From contig VGYC01000007.1 in assembly GCA_016873095.1 (NCBI GenBank), forward strand, positions 1 through 64,000: a DNA stretch of 64,000 bases, in the 5' to 3' direction. Position 1 is the stretch's first letter, and every line of letters begins with the position of its first letter. The DNA comes from Planctomycetota bacterium. Lineage in GTDB: Bacteria; Planctomycetota; Planctomycetia; Gemmatales; Gemmataceae. Made by a program: the position numbers and the translations under genes. Shown here piece after piece: positions 39,051 to 49,268 of the stretch. The notes under the pieces were generated by a model, which was not told the DNA's origin, made no database searches, and saw only the letters and a program-made list of their open reading frames with translations.

Positions 39051-42047
39051 ATGCGCAGTATCGCATGTGGAACGTTGCTGGTGTTCATGTCCAGCCTGCT
39101 TGCCCAGGACACGGGCCTGCCCCCCGGCGTCAAGAACACGCAGGATGCGAAGGATGTTCCGCCGTCGCCGGCCGAGGCCGTCCGGCTCTTCAAGCCGGGC
39201 CAGGGCCTCAATGTCACCCTGTTTGCCGGCGAGCCGGATGTTGCGCAGCCCATCTCGATGGCGTTCGATGAGCGCGGCCGGCTGTGGGTGGCCGAGTGCT
39301 ACTCATCGCCCAGCTGGACGAAGAAGCCGGAAACGGGCCGCGACCGCATCCTGATCTTCGAGGACACCGATGGCGACGGCAAGTTCGACCGCCGCACCGT
39401 CTTCTGGAACCGGGCCTACAACCTCACCAGCGTGCTCCCCGGCAATGGCGGTGTCTGGGCATTGTGCGCCCCGCACCTGCTGTTCATCCCGAACCGCGGC
39501 GACAAGGCCGGCGAGCCACAGATCGTCCTCGACGGCTGGAGCCTGGAGACGCGACACAACATCGTCAACGGCCTGTTGTGGGGGCCCGATGGCTGGATCT
39601 ATGGCCGGCACGGCATCATCGCCGAGTCGCGCGCCGGCACGCCGGGCACGCCGAAGGACAAGCGGCCGCCGATCAACTGCGGCGTCTGGCGTTACCATCC
39701 AACCAAGAAAAAGTATGAGGTCGTCGCCCACGGCACGACCAACCCCTGGGGGATGGATTTCGATGAGCATGGCGAGGCGTTCATCACCAACTGCGTCATC
39801 GGCCATCTCTTCCACGTTGTCCCCGGCGCCCGCTACCAGCGCATGTACGGGCAGGATTACAACAAGTACTCGTATGAACTCCTGCCGCCGACGTCGGACC
39901 ATCTGCACTGGGGCGGCGGGCACTGGACCGACTCGCGCAGCGGTAAGGGCGCCCACAGCGAGGCCGGCGGCGGCCACGCTCACGTCGGCGCCATGCTCTA
40001 CCTCGGCGACAACCTGCCGGACAAGTTCCGCAACCACCTCTTCACGTGCAACATCCACGGCAACCGCATCAACTGCGATCGCCTCGACCGCCACGGCAAC
40101 GGCTACGTCGCCCGCCACACGCCCGACTTCCTGCTCTCCGACAACCAGTGGTTCCGCGGCATCGACCTGACGTATGGTCCCGACGGCGGCGTCTTCGTCT
40201 CCGACTGGTGCGACTTCGGCGAATGCCACGACAACGACGGCACGCACAAGTCGAGCGGCCGCATCTACAAGGTCACGCACGGCAAGCCGAAGCCGGTCAC
40301 CGGCATCGACCTGGCCAAGGAATCGGATGAGAAGTTGGTCGCGCTGCAACTGCACAAGAATGAGTGGTACGTGCGGCAAGCGCGGCGAATCTTGACGGAG
40401 CGCGCCGATGCTGGGCGGCCGATGGACAAGGTCCATGTCGCGCTGCGCAAGATCTTCGACGAGAATCCGGACGTGACGCGCAAACTGCGGGCCATGTGGG
40501 CGCTGTACACAACGGGTGGGGCGTCGCGCGACTGGCAGGTGAAGCACCTTGAACATCGAGATGAACACGTTCGGTCCTGGGCGGTGCGGTTGCTCTCCGA
40601 TGGCGGCGCTCTCGACGGAAAGGCTGCACAGCAGTTGCACTCCATCATGGCAACTGAAAAGTCGCGCCTCGTTCGATTGCACCTGGCATCGGCCTTGCAA
40701 CGAATAAGTCACCCATTGCAGAGGCAAATGTTTGCTGGGTTTCTGATTCGCGAGGAGGACGACGCGAGTGATCCGTGGCAATCGCTAATGATCTGGTACG
40801 GCATTGAACCGAATGTGACGACGCAGAAGCCGGCAGAGTCCCTCATGCTTGCCGCTCGCAGTCGGATTCCGAAGGTCCGCCAGTTCATTGTGCGACGGTT
40901 GGCCGAGGCCGCCGGTAAAGATGTCGCTCGTCTGGAGCCGATTCTCGATGTTCTGGCGGCCAGGGAGGACACGGACTATCAGCGCGACATCATTGCCGGG
41001 CTGCGCGACGGGCTACGCGGCCGTCGCGACCTGGCGACGCCCTACGGCTGGAAAACGGCATTCCCACGCTTGGCTGCTAGCGAGGCCGAAGAGGTGCGCC
41101 TGTCGTCGCATCAGCTCGGGCTGCTGTTCCGCGATCCGCGCGCCCGCGACGGGCTGCGCGCCATGGTGCGCGACAAGGCCGGCGCGCGCTCGCAGCGCGA
41201 GGGCGCCTTGCAAGCCCTAGTCGAAGCACGCGACACCGACATGTTGCCTTTGCTCTTTGGCCTCCTGCCGGATCCCACAATGCGCGGCCAAGCGCTGCGG
41301 GCCCTGGCTGGACATGCCGACGACAAGGTTCCGCCGCGGATCCTTGAACTCTATCCCTCGCTAAGCGCCAGTGAAAAACAAGACTCCCTCGGCACGCTAG
41401 CCTCGCGCAAGCCATTTGCGCTGGCGCTGCTCGACGCCGTCGAGAAGAAGCGCATCCCGAGCACCGACATCTCCCCATTCACTGCCCGGCAAATGCAGGA
41501 CTTGAAGGACAAGGAAGTGACCGAGCGGCTTGCGAAGGTCTGGGGTCAGGTCCGGCAGAGTTCCGCCGACAGGAAGGCGCTCATCGCCAAGCACAAGGCG
41601 CTCCTGACTCCGGATGTGCTGAAGAAGGCCAACGCCGCGCATGGCCGACTCGTCTACAAGAAGACTTGCGCCCAGTGCCACACGCTCTTCGGCGAGGGGA
41701 ACAAGATCGGCCCGGACCTCACCGGCTCCAACCGCGCCGACCTGCACTACGTCCTGGAAAACATCATCGACCCGAGCGCCGTGATCGGCCGGGACTATCA
41801 GCTCACCAACATCGTCACCAGGAACGGCCGATTGATTGCCGGCATCGTCGTCGAGGAGAACGATCGCGCCGTCACCATGCAGACCGCCAACGAGAAGCTG
41901 GTCATCTCGAAAGCCGACATCGACGAGCGTCAGGTGCTGCCCATCTCGATGATGCCCGAAGGCCAGCTCGAGCAGCTTACCTTCGCCGAGCTGCGCGACC
42001 TGGTGGCCTACCTGGCCAGCAAGGAACAGGTGCCGCTCGGCAAGTAA
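39051..42047 (+). CDS. PVC-type haem-binding CxxCH dehydrogenase-like protein
   Basis: A 998-residue exported protein typical of Planctomycetota and Verrucomicrobiota. After a signal peptide (about 1-20), residues about 45-420 form a PQQ/NHL-type beta-propeller 'membrane-bound dehydrogenase' domain (MAFDERGRLWVAE, GPDGWIYGRHG, GVFVSDWCDFGE). A HEAT-repeat middle (about 430-800) follows. The C-terminus is a Pirellula/Verrucomicrobium-type cytochrome c domain with CAQCHTLFGEGNKIGPDLTG (CxxCH at about residue 873) and the terminal LRDLVAYLAS helix. It probably oxidises a sugar or alcohol and passes electrons to haem; the substrate is unknown. Confidence 0.93.
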   Translation: MRSIACGTLLVFMSSLLAQDTGLPPGVKNTQDAKDVPPSPAEAVRLFKPGQGLNVTLFAGEPDVAQPISMAFDERGRLWVAECYSSPSWTKKPETGRDRILIFEDTDGDGKFDRRTVFWNRAYNLTSVLPGNGGVWALCAPHLLFIPNRGDKAGEPQIVLDGWSLETRHNIVNGLLWGPDGWIYGRHGIIAESRAGTPGTPKDKRPPINCGVWRYHPTKKKYEVVAHGTTNPWGMDFDEHGEAFITNCVIGHLFHVVPGARYQRMYGQDYNKYSYELLPPTSDHLHWGGGHWTDSRSGKGAHSEAGGGHAHVGAMLYLGDNLPDKFRNHLFTCNIHGNRINCDRLDRHGNGYVARHTPDFLLSDNQWFRGIDLTYGPDGGVFVSDWCDFGECHDNDGTHKSSGRIYKVTHGKPKPVTGIDLAKESDEKLVALQLHKNEWYVRQARRILTERADAGRPMDKVHVALRKIFDENPDVTRKLRAMWALYTTGGASRDWQVKHLEHRDEHVRSWAVRLLSDGGALDGKAAQQLHSIMATEKSRLVRLHLASALQRISHPLQRQMFAGFLIREEDDASDPWQSLMIWYGIEPNVTTQKPAESLMLAARSRIPKVRQFIVRRLAEAAGKDVARLEPILDVLAAREDTDYQRDIIAGLRDGLRGRRDLATPYGWKTAFPRLAASEAEEVRLSSHQLGLLFRDPRARDGLRAMVRDKAGARSQREGALQALVEARDTDMLPLLFGLLPDPTMRGQALRALAGHADDKVPPRILELYPSLSASEKQDSLGTLASRKPFALALLDAVEKKRIPSTDISPFTARQMQDLKDKEVTERLAKVWGQVRQSSADRKALIAKHKALLTPDVLKKANAAHGRLVYKKTCAQCHTLFGEGNKIGPDLTGSNRADLHYVLENIIDPSAVIGRDYQLTNIVTRNGRLIAGIVVEENDRAVTMQTANEKLVISKADIDERQVLPISMMPEGQLEQLTFAELRDLVAYLASKEQVPLGK

Positions 42048-42213
42048 GAGGCTGTCCGAAAAGCCCCCTTTCGCAGCCAATCAAGAGATTCTTCCAGTTA
42101 TTCGTCCAGAATGAGACATACACCCCCTCGGCACATCAGGCGCCGGACAGATCGCCGCGCTCGGTTTGGATCGATCTCATCAAAGCCAGCGCATGATGCC
42201 TCCAGGAAAAGTG

Positions 42214-44085
<1,872 letters not shown>

Positions 44086-44187
44086 GGTTGCTTCGCCTGG
44101 AACCGCGGGCTGTGCGACACAACTCTGACGTGACGCCGATTATAGACGCTTCCGTGGCATTGTCAAAAGCTTGAAAAGCATCGGCGA

Positions 44188-44862
44188 TTACGAGGTGGTC
44201 GGCGCGGATCGCGATATACGGAGCTTGCCGCGAAGCGGTTCAGGCCCGCCGTTGACGGAGGGTGTTTGGGTGCGAGACAGAGAACTTTGGGCCCGTTTGA
44301 AACGAGGCTGAAAGCACCTGGTCGCGCAACGAATTCCGGATGAAGAACTTCGTCGGTTTTCATCCGCCCGCGGCCGGCCGGCGGAGACGCCATGGACCCA
44401 GAGGACTATGAATTCTGGGAAAACGCTTCCTTCATTCCGGCCATCATTTCCTCCGGGGTACCAGCTATGGCCGAACGGGTCGGTGACAACGCCGTAGCGG
44501 TCTCCCCAGAACATGTCCTGCGCGGGCATGAGGATGGTGGCCCCGGCATCGACGGCGCGCTGGATGGCGGCGTCGCAATCCGTGACGTAGCGATGCAGCG
44601 TCACCGGCGTGCCGCCCAGCGCCCTGGGCGATTGCGACTTGCCGCCGCAATACTCTGGGAAATCGTCGACGAGAAACACGGTGGCGTTGCCGATGCGAAT
44701 GGCAGCATGCATGATCCGGCCATCAGGAGCCGGCATGCGGGCCAGTTCCTCGGCGGCGAAGGCCTTCTTGTAGAACTCCATCGCTTCGGCGCAGGGGTCG
44801 CACACCAGGTGCGGTATCAGTCCGTCCAGCCCGGGCGGGATCGGTTGCTTGGATTGGCTCAT
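44188..44862 (-). CDS. Glyoxalase-fold (VOC/PhnB-like) protein with frameshifted C-terminus
   Basis: Residues 1-134 match the PhnB-like VOC family: LIPHLVCDPCAEAMEFYKKAF, DGRIMHAAIRIGNATVFLVDD and VVTDPFGHSW. After Trp134 the frame changes. In the +1 frame the sequence reads TPEEMMAGMKEAF, which is the expected family ending, and stops at 44406. About nine residues (usually SVATHxEDL) are missing, so a deletion not a multiple of three removed them. The present frame instead runs 90 residues into unrelated sequence. The protein is probably non-functional or altered. The start follows the family consensus. Confidence 0.8.
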   Translation of the reverse strand: MSQSKQPIPPGLDGLIPHLVCDPCAEAMEFYKKAFAAEELARMPAPDGRIMHAAIRIGNATVFLVDDFPEYCGGKSQSPRALGGTPVTLHRYVTDCDAAIQRAVDAGATILMPAQDMFWGDRYGVVTDPFGHSWYPGGNDGRNEGSVFPEFIVLWVHGVSAGRPRADENRRSSSSGIRCATRCFQPRFKRAQSSLSRTQTPSVNGGPEPLRGKLRISRSAPTTS

Positions 44863-44998
44863 GGCGAAGGCTCCTTTCGTTGTCAGTGTTCAGTTTTCCG
44901 GCGCTCATCGGTCGCTTGAACCAGGGCGTGACAATACCTGGTACACTCCTTAGTCGAATGAGCAGCCCTCGAATCGACAATATGCCAAAAAAATGCAG

Positions 44999-45919
44999 TC
45001 ACATCATCAGCCGTGTCTCCGCGACATCCTGAAAGCTCCTAGACTCGGGATCGAACGTCCGTCGCAGGATCGCGATTGCATTGCCGTCGAGCGTGTATTC
45101 CGAGTAGCTCCAGCAGCCGGTCTGCGTGGCGCTGCCGGCGCAGACGACGGGAAAGGGGGCGAGCGTCGGCTTGTCGATGCAGTAGGGCCCGTGGCGATGA
45201 CCGTGCAGCCAGAGCTTGACGCCGCCGGCCGCGGCGATCCTGACCACGTCGTCGAGGTCGCGCAGGCCGTGCGTGCGTCGCTCCGGCTTGCCATTGGCGA
45301 GGCACACGGGATAGTGCGTGACCAGGATGCGCGGGCCCGGCGTCAGCTCGGCCAGCAGTCGCTCGAGCCGCGCCAGCTGTTCCCGGCCGACGCTGCCGCC
45401 CGCGTCCCACGCCCAGCGATTTCCAGTGCAGGAATTGACCGCGACCAGCCAGGCATGCCCCACCTTCTGGGCGAAGGGATAGATTGCGCCATCGATGCGC
45501 TCGCCCCGCTGCCACGGTGCGAAATACCGCTCGAAGATGCCTGAGGCGGCGGCCGGGACGGTGCAGTAGTCATGGTTGCCCGGCACGGCAAGCCCGCCGG
45601 CGACGTCGCCGACCCGGAGTTCCTCGACGGCGCGGCGCAGCTCCTCCTCAAAGCCAAGTGCCGTGGCGTCGCCCGAAAAGATGACGTGGTCAATGCCGCG
45701 CGTGCGCAGGTCCTCGACCAGGATGCCAAGCACCTCTTCGCCGTGGCGGAAGCGAAAGCGGCGGCCCAGGCAGCGGAAGTTGAACCACGCCGCCAGCCGC
45801 TTGTTGAACCAGTCCGCGCGCTGCCAGCCAAGCCGCGGCGCGCTCACGTGAATGTCGCTCAGGTGGGCCAGGCGGACCGTGCCGCAACTCGCTTGTCGCT
45901 CGTTTTCCACAGACACCAT
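44999..45919 (-). CDS. Calcineurin-like metallophosphoesterase
   Basis: A 306-residue phosphoesterase with all five metal-site motifs in order: LSDIHVS, FSGDAT, VPGNHDY, VTHYP and LHGHRHG. No signal peptide is seen. Members hydrolyse phosphoesters such as cyclic nucleotides or nucleotide-sugar derivatives; the substrate is unknown. The ATG at 45919 is preferred to a TTG at 45937. It is divergent from the ferredoxin-biotin operon across about 90 bp, which must hold promoters for both. Confidence 0.88.
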   Translation of the reverse strand: MVSVENERQASCGTVRLAHLSDIHVSAPRLGWQRADWFNKRLAAWFNFRCLGRRFRFRHGEEVLGILVEDLRTRGIDHVIFSGDATALGFEEELRRAVEELRVGDVAGGLAVPGNHDYCTVPAAASGIFERYFAPWQRGERIDGAIYPFAQKVGHAWLVAVNSCTGNRWAWDAGGSVGREQLARLERLLAELTPGPRILVTHYPVCLANGKPERRTHGLRDLDDVVRIAAAGGVKLWLHGHRHGPYCIDKPTLAPFPVVCAGSATQTGCWSYSEYTLDGNAIAILRRTFDPESRSFQDVAETRLMM

Positions 45920-46008
45920 ACCGTCGGTTTCGTACAATTGCGGGGTTGCATTCTTTTCAACGTCATTCTACGATCTGGCCCGATCGTTCCAGAGCAAGGG
46001 TCCGCGAC

Positions 46009-46374
46009 ATGCCCAAGGTGGTATTCGTCAACGAGAAGCGCGAGATTGAGGTGCCGGCCGGCGCCAACATGCGTGACGAGGCGCGCAAGGCCGGCATCGA
46101 ACTGTATCCAGGCATGGCTCGTTACTTCAACTGTTTCGGCCACGGCCAGTGCGGCACCTGCAAGGTCCTGGTCTCCAAGGGAGGCGAGAACCTCAGCCCC
46201 AAGACCGCCATCGAGCGCTTTACCATCTGGCGCATGCTCTCCAGCATCGGCCTCGAAAGCGAAATGCGCCTCGCCTGTCAGTGCAAGGTCAACGGCGACT
46301 GCTCAGTCCAGACACAGCCCGACATGAATCTGTGCGGCGATAACTTCTGGCAGAAGCCGTATCCGAACAAGTAG
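46009..46374 (+). CDS. 2Fe-2S ferredoxin
   Basis: A 121-residue plant-type ferredoxin with cluster cysteines C42, C48, C51 and C90 (NCFGHGQCGTC then RLACQC). The start at 46009 gives the conserved PKVVFVNEKREIEVPAG N-terminus; the upstream frame is not conserved-looking. It is the first gene of a run with the nucleosidase, bioB, bioF and bioDA, so it may be an electron donor for BioB, which needs reduced flavodoxin or ferredoxin. That role is inferred from position. Confidence 0.88.
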   Translation: MPKVVFVNEKREIEVPAGANMRDEARKAGIELYPGMARYFNCFGHGQCGTCKVLVSKGGENLSPKTAIERFTIWRMLSSIGLESEMRLACQCKVNGDCSVQTQPDMNLCGDNFWQKPYPNK

Positions 46375-46407
46375 ACCTCTTGACGCGAGACGGACAGGCC
46401 GGCCTCC

Positions 46408-47163
46408 ATGACTCGCGATGAACCATGTATCCTTTTCTCGCTGGCGCGCGAGCGCCGTTCGTTTGCGCGGCTCTTCCCTGCCGAAACAGTCCTCTCGCGA
46501 CTTCCTGACTTGCGCCGCTTGACTGCTCCTGACGGCCACACGGTGTGCGTCCTTCTCACCGGTGTCGGCGACGCCTGCGTGCGTTCCGCGCTGGCCTGGC
46601 TCCTGAACGACCCACGGATTGGCGACCCACGGATTGGCGCTGAGGTGTACCGTCCGCGCTTGCTAATCAGCGCCGGCTTCTCCGGCGCGCTTTGCCATGA
46701 ACTGAGTGTTGGCGACCTCGTGCTGGGCACCGAATTCATCGCCGAGTCGGGGCAGCGCTGGCCGGCGACCCAGCCATGCCCGGCGGCGATCCCCTGCCGG
46801 TGCGGGGCCTTGCTGACTGTAAATCGCTTCGTCACGCGCACCGAGGAAAAACGTGCTCTCGCTCAACGGCATGGCGCGCTGGCGGCGGACATGGAATCGG
46901 CCTGCATCGCTGAATTGTGTCAGCAGTATGGCGTGCCGTTCTGCTGTTTGCGCGTCATCTCCGACGACGCGCGCACGCCGCTCTCACACCATCTCGACAA
47001 CATTGTCGTCAACGGTCAGGTGTCGACCTGGGCGCTCCTGAAAGCCGTGGCCCGCTCGCCGCGCGTCATGCGCGATCTCTGGCGGCTTGGCAAGAACACG
47101 CGCCTGGCGGCCGAGCGATTGGCGAAGGCGCTGGCGACGCTGATTCATACAATGCCGACATGA
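46408..47163 (+). CDS. HpnG/MTAN-like nucleoside phosphorylase
   Basis: A 251-residue purine-nucleoside phosphorylase/nucleosidase. Family marks are SAGFSGALCHELSVGDLVLG (about 92-111), the substrate-binding AADMESACIAE (about 155-165) and LRVISDDA. The C-terminal WALLKAVARSPRVMRDLWRL resembles HpnG, which removes adenine from adenosylhopane. Its stop overlaps the bioB start (ATGATGA). Because BioB releases 5'-deoxyadenosine, which inhibits it, a role in removing this product is attractive but inferred. A 15-bp tandem duplication (46609-46638) repeats DPRIG. Confidence 0.82.
   Translation: MTRDEPCILFSLARERRSFARLFPAETVLSRLPDLRRLTAPDGHTVCVLLTGVGDACVRSALAWLLNDPRIGDPRIGAEVYRPRLLISAGFSGALCHELSVGDLVLGTEFIAESGQRWPATQPCPAAIPCRCGALLTVNRFVTRTEEKRALAQRHGALAADMESACIAELCQQYGVPFCCLRVISDDARTPLSHHLDNIVVNGQVSTWALLKAVARSPRVMRDLWRLGKNTRLAAERLAKALATLIHTMPT
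46609..46638. repeat. 15-bp in-frame tandem duplication
   Basis: GACCCACGGATTGGC is repeated exactly (46609-46623 and 46624-46638) inside the nucleosidase gene and doubles the peptide DPRIG on the protein. Confidence 0.9.
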
Positions 47164-48110
47164 TGACGCAAGCAATTGACGCACCGAGAGAACGACTGAC
47201 CGCGCTGCGCTCGATCTATGCATTGCCGTTGCCGGAGCTGATCTTCCGCGCCGCCAGCGTGCACCGCGAGCATCACGAGATCGGCGACATCCAGCGCTGT
47301 GCCCTGCTGAGCATCAAGACCGGCGGCTGTGCGGAAGATTGCGGCTACTGCGCCCAGAGCGCCCATTTCAAGACCGGAGTGCCGGCCACGCCGCTGCTGT
47401 CGCTCGACGAGGTTCGCGACAAGGCGACCCGCGCCCGCGAACTGGGCGCCACGCGCTTTTGCATGGGCACGGCCTGGCGCGAGGTCAAGGACGGCCTTGC
47501 CTTCGACCGTATCCTCGACATGGTCCGCTGCGTTCGCGGCCTGGGGATGGAGGCCTGTGTCACCCTCGGCATGTTGACTGACGAACAGGCCAGGAAGCTC
47601 GCGGACGCGGGACTGACCGCCTACAACCATAACCTCGATACCTCGCGGCGCTATTATCCGCAGATCGTCAGTACACGGTCCTACGATGAGCGGCTGGAGA
47701 CGCTCAGGTCGATTCAGCGGGCCGGCATCTCCGTCTGCTGCGGCGGCATCATCGGCATGGGCGAGACCGAGGATGATCGCCTCGAATTGCTGGCGGAGCT
47801 GGCGAGCCTGGATCCGGTGCCGGAGAGCATCCCGATCAACTGCCTGGTGCCGATCACCGGCACGCCGCTGGAAAATGCCGAACCCGTCGATGCCATCCAG
47901 CTCGTCCGGCTGATTGCCACGGCGCGAATCGTGTTTCCGAAGGCGCGTGTGCGCCTCAGCGCCGGCCGGGACCGCATGAGCCGGGAATTGCAGGTGCTTT
48001 GTTTTCTTGCCGGCGCCAATTCGATCTTCTTCGGCGACAAGCTGCTCACGGCGCCGAACCCGGACGCCGGCGACGACGCGGAGCTGTTCCGGGCGATGGG
48101 CTTGACGTGA
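47160..48110 (+). CDS. bioB: Biotin synthase
   Basis: A 315-316-residue radical-SAM biotin synthase. The [4Fe-4S] motif is CAEDCGYC (Cys 56, 60 and 63 from the second Met); further conserved parts are SAHFKTG, YNHNLDTSRRYY, CCGGIIGMGE and the C-terminal RLSAGRDRMS and GANSIFFGDKLLT. It inserts sulphur into dethiobiotin. The frame extends upstream through the nucleosidase gene, but the family start is at ATG 47160 or 47163, overlapping that gene's stop, so translation is probably coupled. Confidence 0.95.
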   Translation: MMTQAIDAPRERLTALRSIYALPLPELIFRAASVHREHHEIGDIQRCALLSIKTGGCAEDCGYCAQSAHFKTGVPATPLLSLDEVRDKATRARELGATRFCMGTAWREVKDGLAFDRILDMVRCVRGLGMEACVTLGMLTDEQARKLADAGLTAYNHNLDTSRRYYPQIVSTRSYDERLETLRSIQRAGISVCCGGIIGMGETEDDRLELLAELASLDPVPESIPINCLVPITGTPLENAEPVDAIQLVRLIATARIVFPKARVRLSAGRDRMSRELQVLCFLAGANSIFFGDKLLTAPNPDAGDDAELFRAMGLT

Positions 48111-48137
48111 GACAGGCGTCGCGAATCTCTGACGAGC

Positions 48138-49268
48138 ATGAACCTCGACGATCGCTGGACAACGATTCTGGAGGAGCTTCGTGCCGCCGGCCGGTATCGC
48201 CGGCTCGACGCGCCGCGCGGTTTAGACCTGTCGTCAAATGACTACCTGGGGCACGGGCGCAAGCCGCCGCCTGATTGCAAGTTGCCCGGCAGCGGCCTGT
48301 CGTCGCGTCTGGTTCATGGGCAGCATCCCACCTGGGACAAGGTTGAATCCGAGCTGGCAGGCTGGCATGCCTGTGAAGCGGCCCTGGTCTTCACCAGCGG
48401 CTACGTCGCCAACGAGGGCTTGCTCGCGACCATCCTCGAGCCGGGCGACTTCGTCGCGTCCGATGAGTTGAACCATGCCTCGATTGTGGACGGCATTCGT
48501 CTGGGCCGCGCTGAGAAGTTCATCTTCCGCCACAACGACCTCGAGCACCTGAAGCATGGGCTTCTCGCGGCGCGCCAGCGGCAATCAGCCGGCCGGCAGC
48601 TATTCGTTGTCACCGAGTCGCTCTTCGGCATGGATGGCGATCTGACACCTCTCGCTGAGATCGTCGAGATCTGCCAGCGCTTCCAGGCGCACCTGATCGT
48701 CGATGAGGCACACGCGACGGGTTGCTTCGGCCCGGAGGGTGCCGGTCGAATCGCCGAAGCCGGCTTGCGGCAGCACGTGCTCGCCACCGTGCACACCGGA
48801 GGCAAGGCGCTCGGCGTGGCCGGGGCTTACGTATGCGGCTCGCCGCGGCTGCGCGAGTTGCTCATCAACCGCTGCCGGCATTTCATCTACACCACGGCGC
48901 TACCCGCGGCGCTGAGCGACTGGTGGCTGCATGCTCTGGCACGGACGCGCGCGGATGACGACGGCCGACGCCGGTTGCACGAGGTAGCCGGCCACTTCCG
49001 CCGCGAGCTTGCCCGCCACGGCGTTGACGCGGCCGGCACGGGCTATATCGTGCCCATCGTCGTCGGCGCGGATGCCGAAGCAACGGCGGCGGCCGCCAGG
49101 CTGCAAGCGCTCGGCTTCGACATTCGCGCGATTCGTCCACCATCGGTCCCCGCCGGCACGGCGCGGCTGCGCGTGTCCATTCACGCCGACCACGACATGG
49201 ACGTGCTGACGCTCGCCGCCGCCGCCATCGCCCATGTTCTGACGCCGACCCCGCTGAGTATCTCATGA
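48138..49268 (+). CDS. bioF: 8-amino-7-oxononanoate synthase
   Basis: A 376-residue PLP enzyme of the alpha-oxoamine synthase family. It condenses pimeloyl-thioester with alanine in biotin synthesis. Visible marks are LSSNDYLG, GSGLSSRLVHGQH, FTSGYVANEG, VDEAHATG and the PLP lysine in HTGGKALG (Lys223). It lies 27 bp after bioB and overlaps the next gene by 4 bp (ATGA). No bioC or bioH is present in the window, so pimeloyl supply is encoded elsewhere. Confidence 0.93.
   Translation: MNLDDRWTTILEELRAAGRYRRLDAPRGLDLSSNDYLGHGRKPPPDCKLPGSGLSSRLVHGQHPTWDKVESELAGWHACEAALVFTSGYVANEGLLATILEPGDFVASDELNHASIVDGIRLGRAEKFIFRHNDLEHLKHGLLAARQRQSAGRQLFVVTESLFGMDGDLTPLAEIVEICQRFQAHLIVDEAHATGCFGPEGAGRIAEAGLRQHVLATVHTGGKALGVAGAYVCGSPRLRELLINRCRHFIYTTALPAALSDWWLHALARTRADDDGRRRLHEVAGHFRRELARHGVDAAGTGYIVPIVVGADAEATAAAARLQALGFDIRAIRPPSVPAGTARLRVSIHADHDMDVLTLAAAAIAHVLTPTPLSIS

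Noticed and set aside
46917-47159. Upstream extension of bioB by 81 codons
   Set aside because: The extra part overlaps the nucleosidase gene in another frame and does not resemble BioB.
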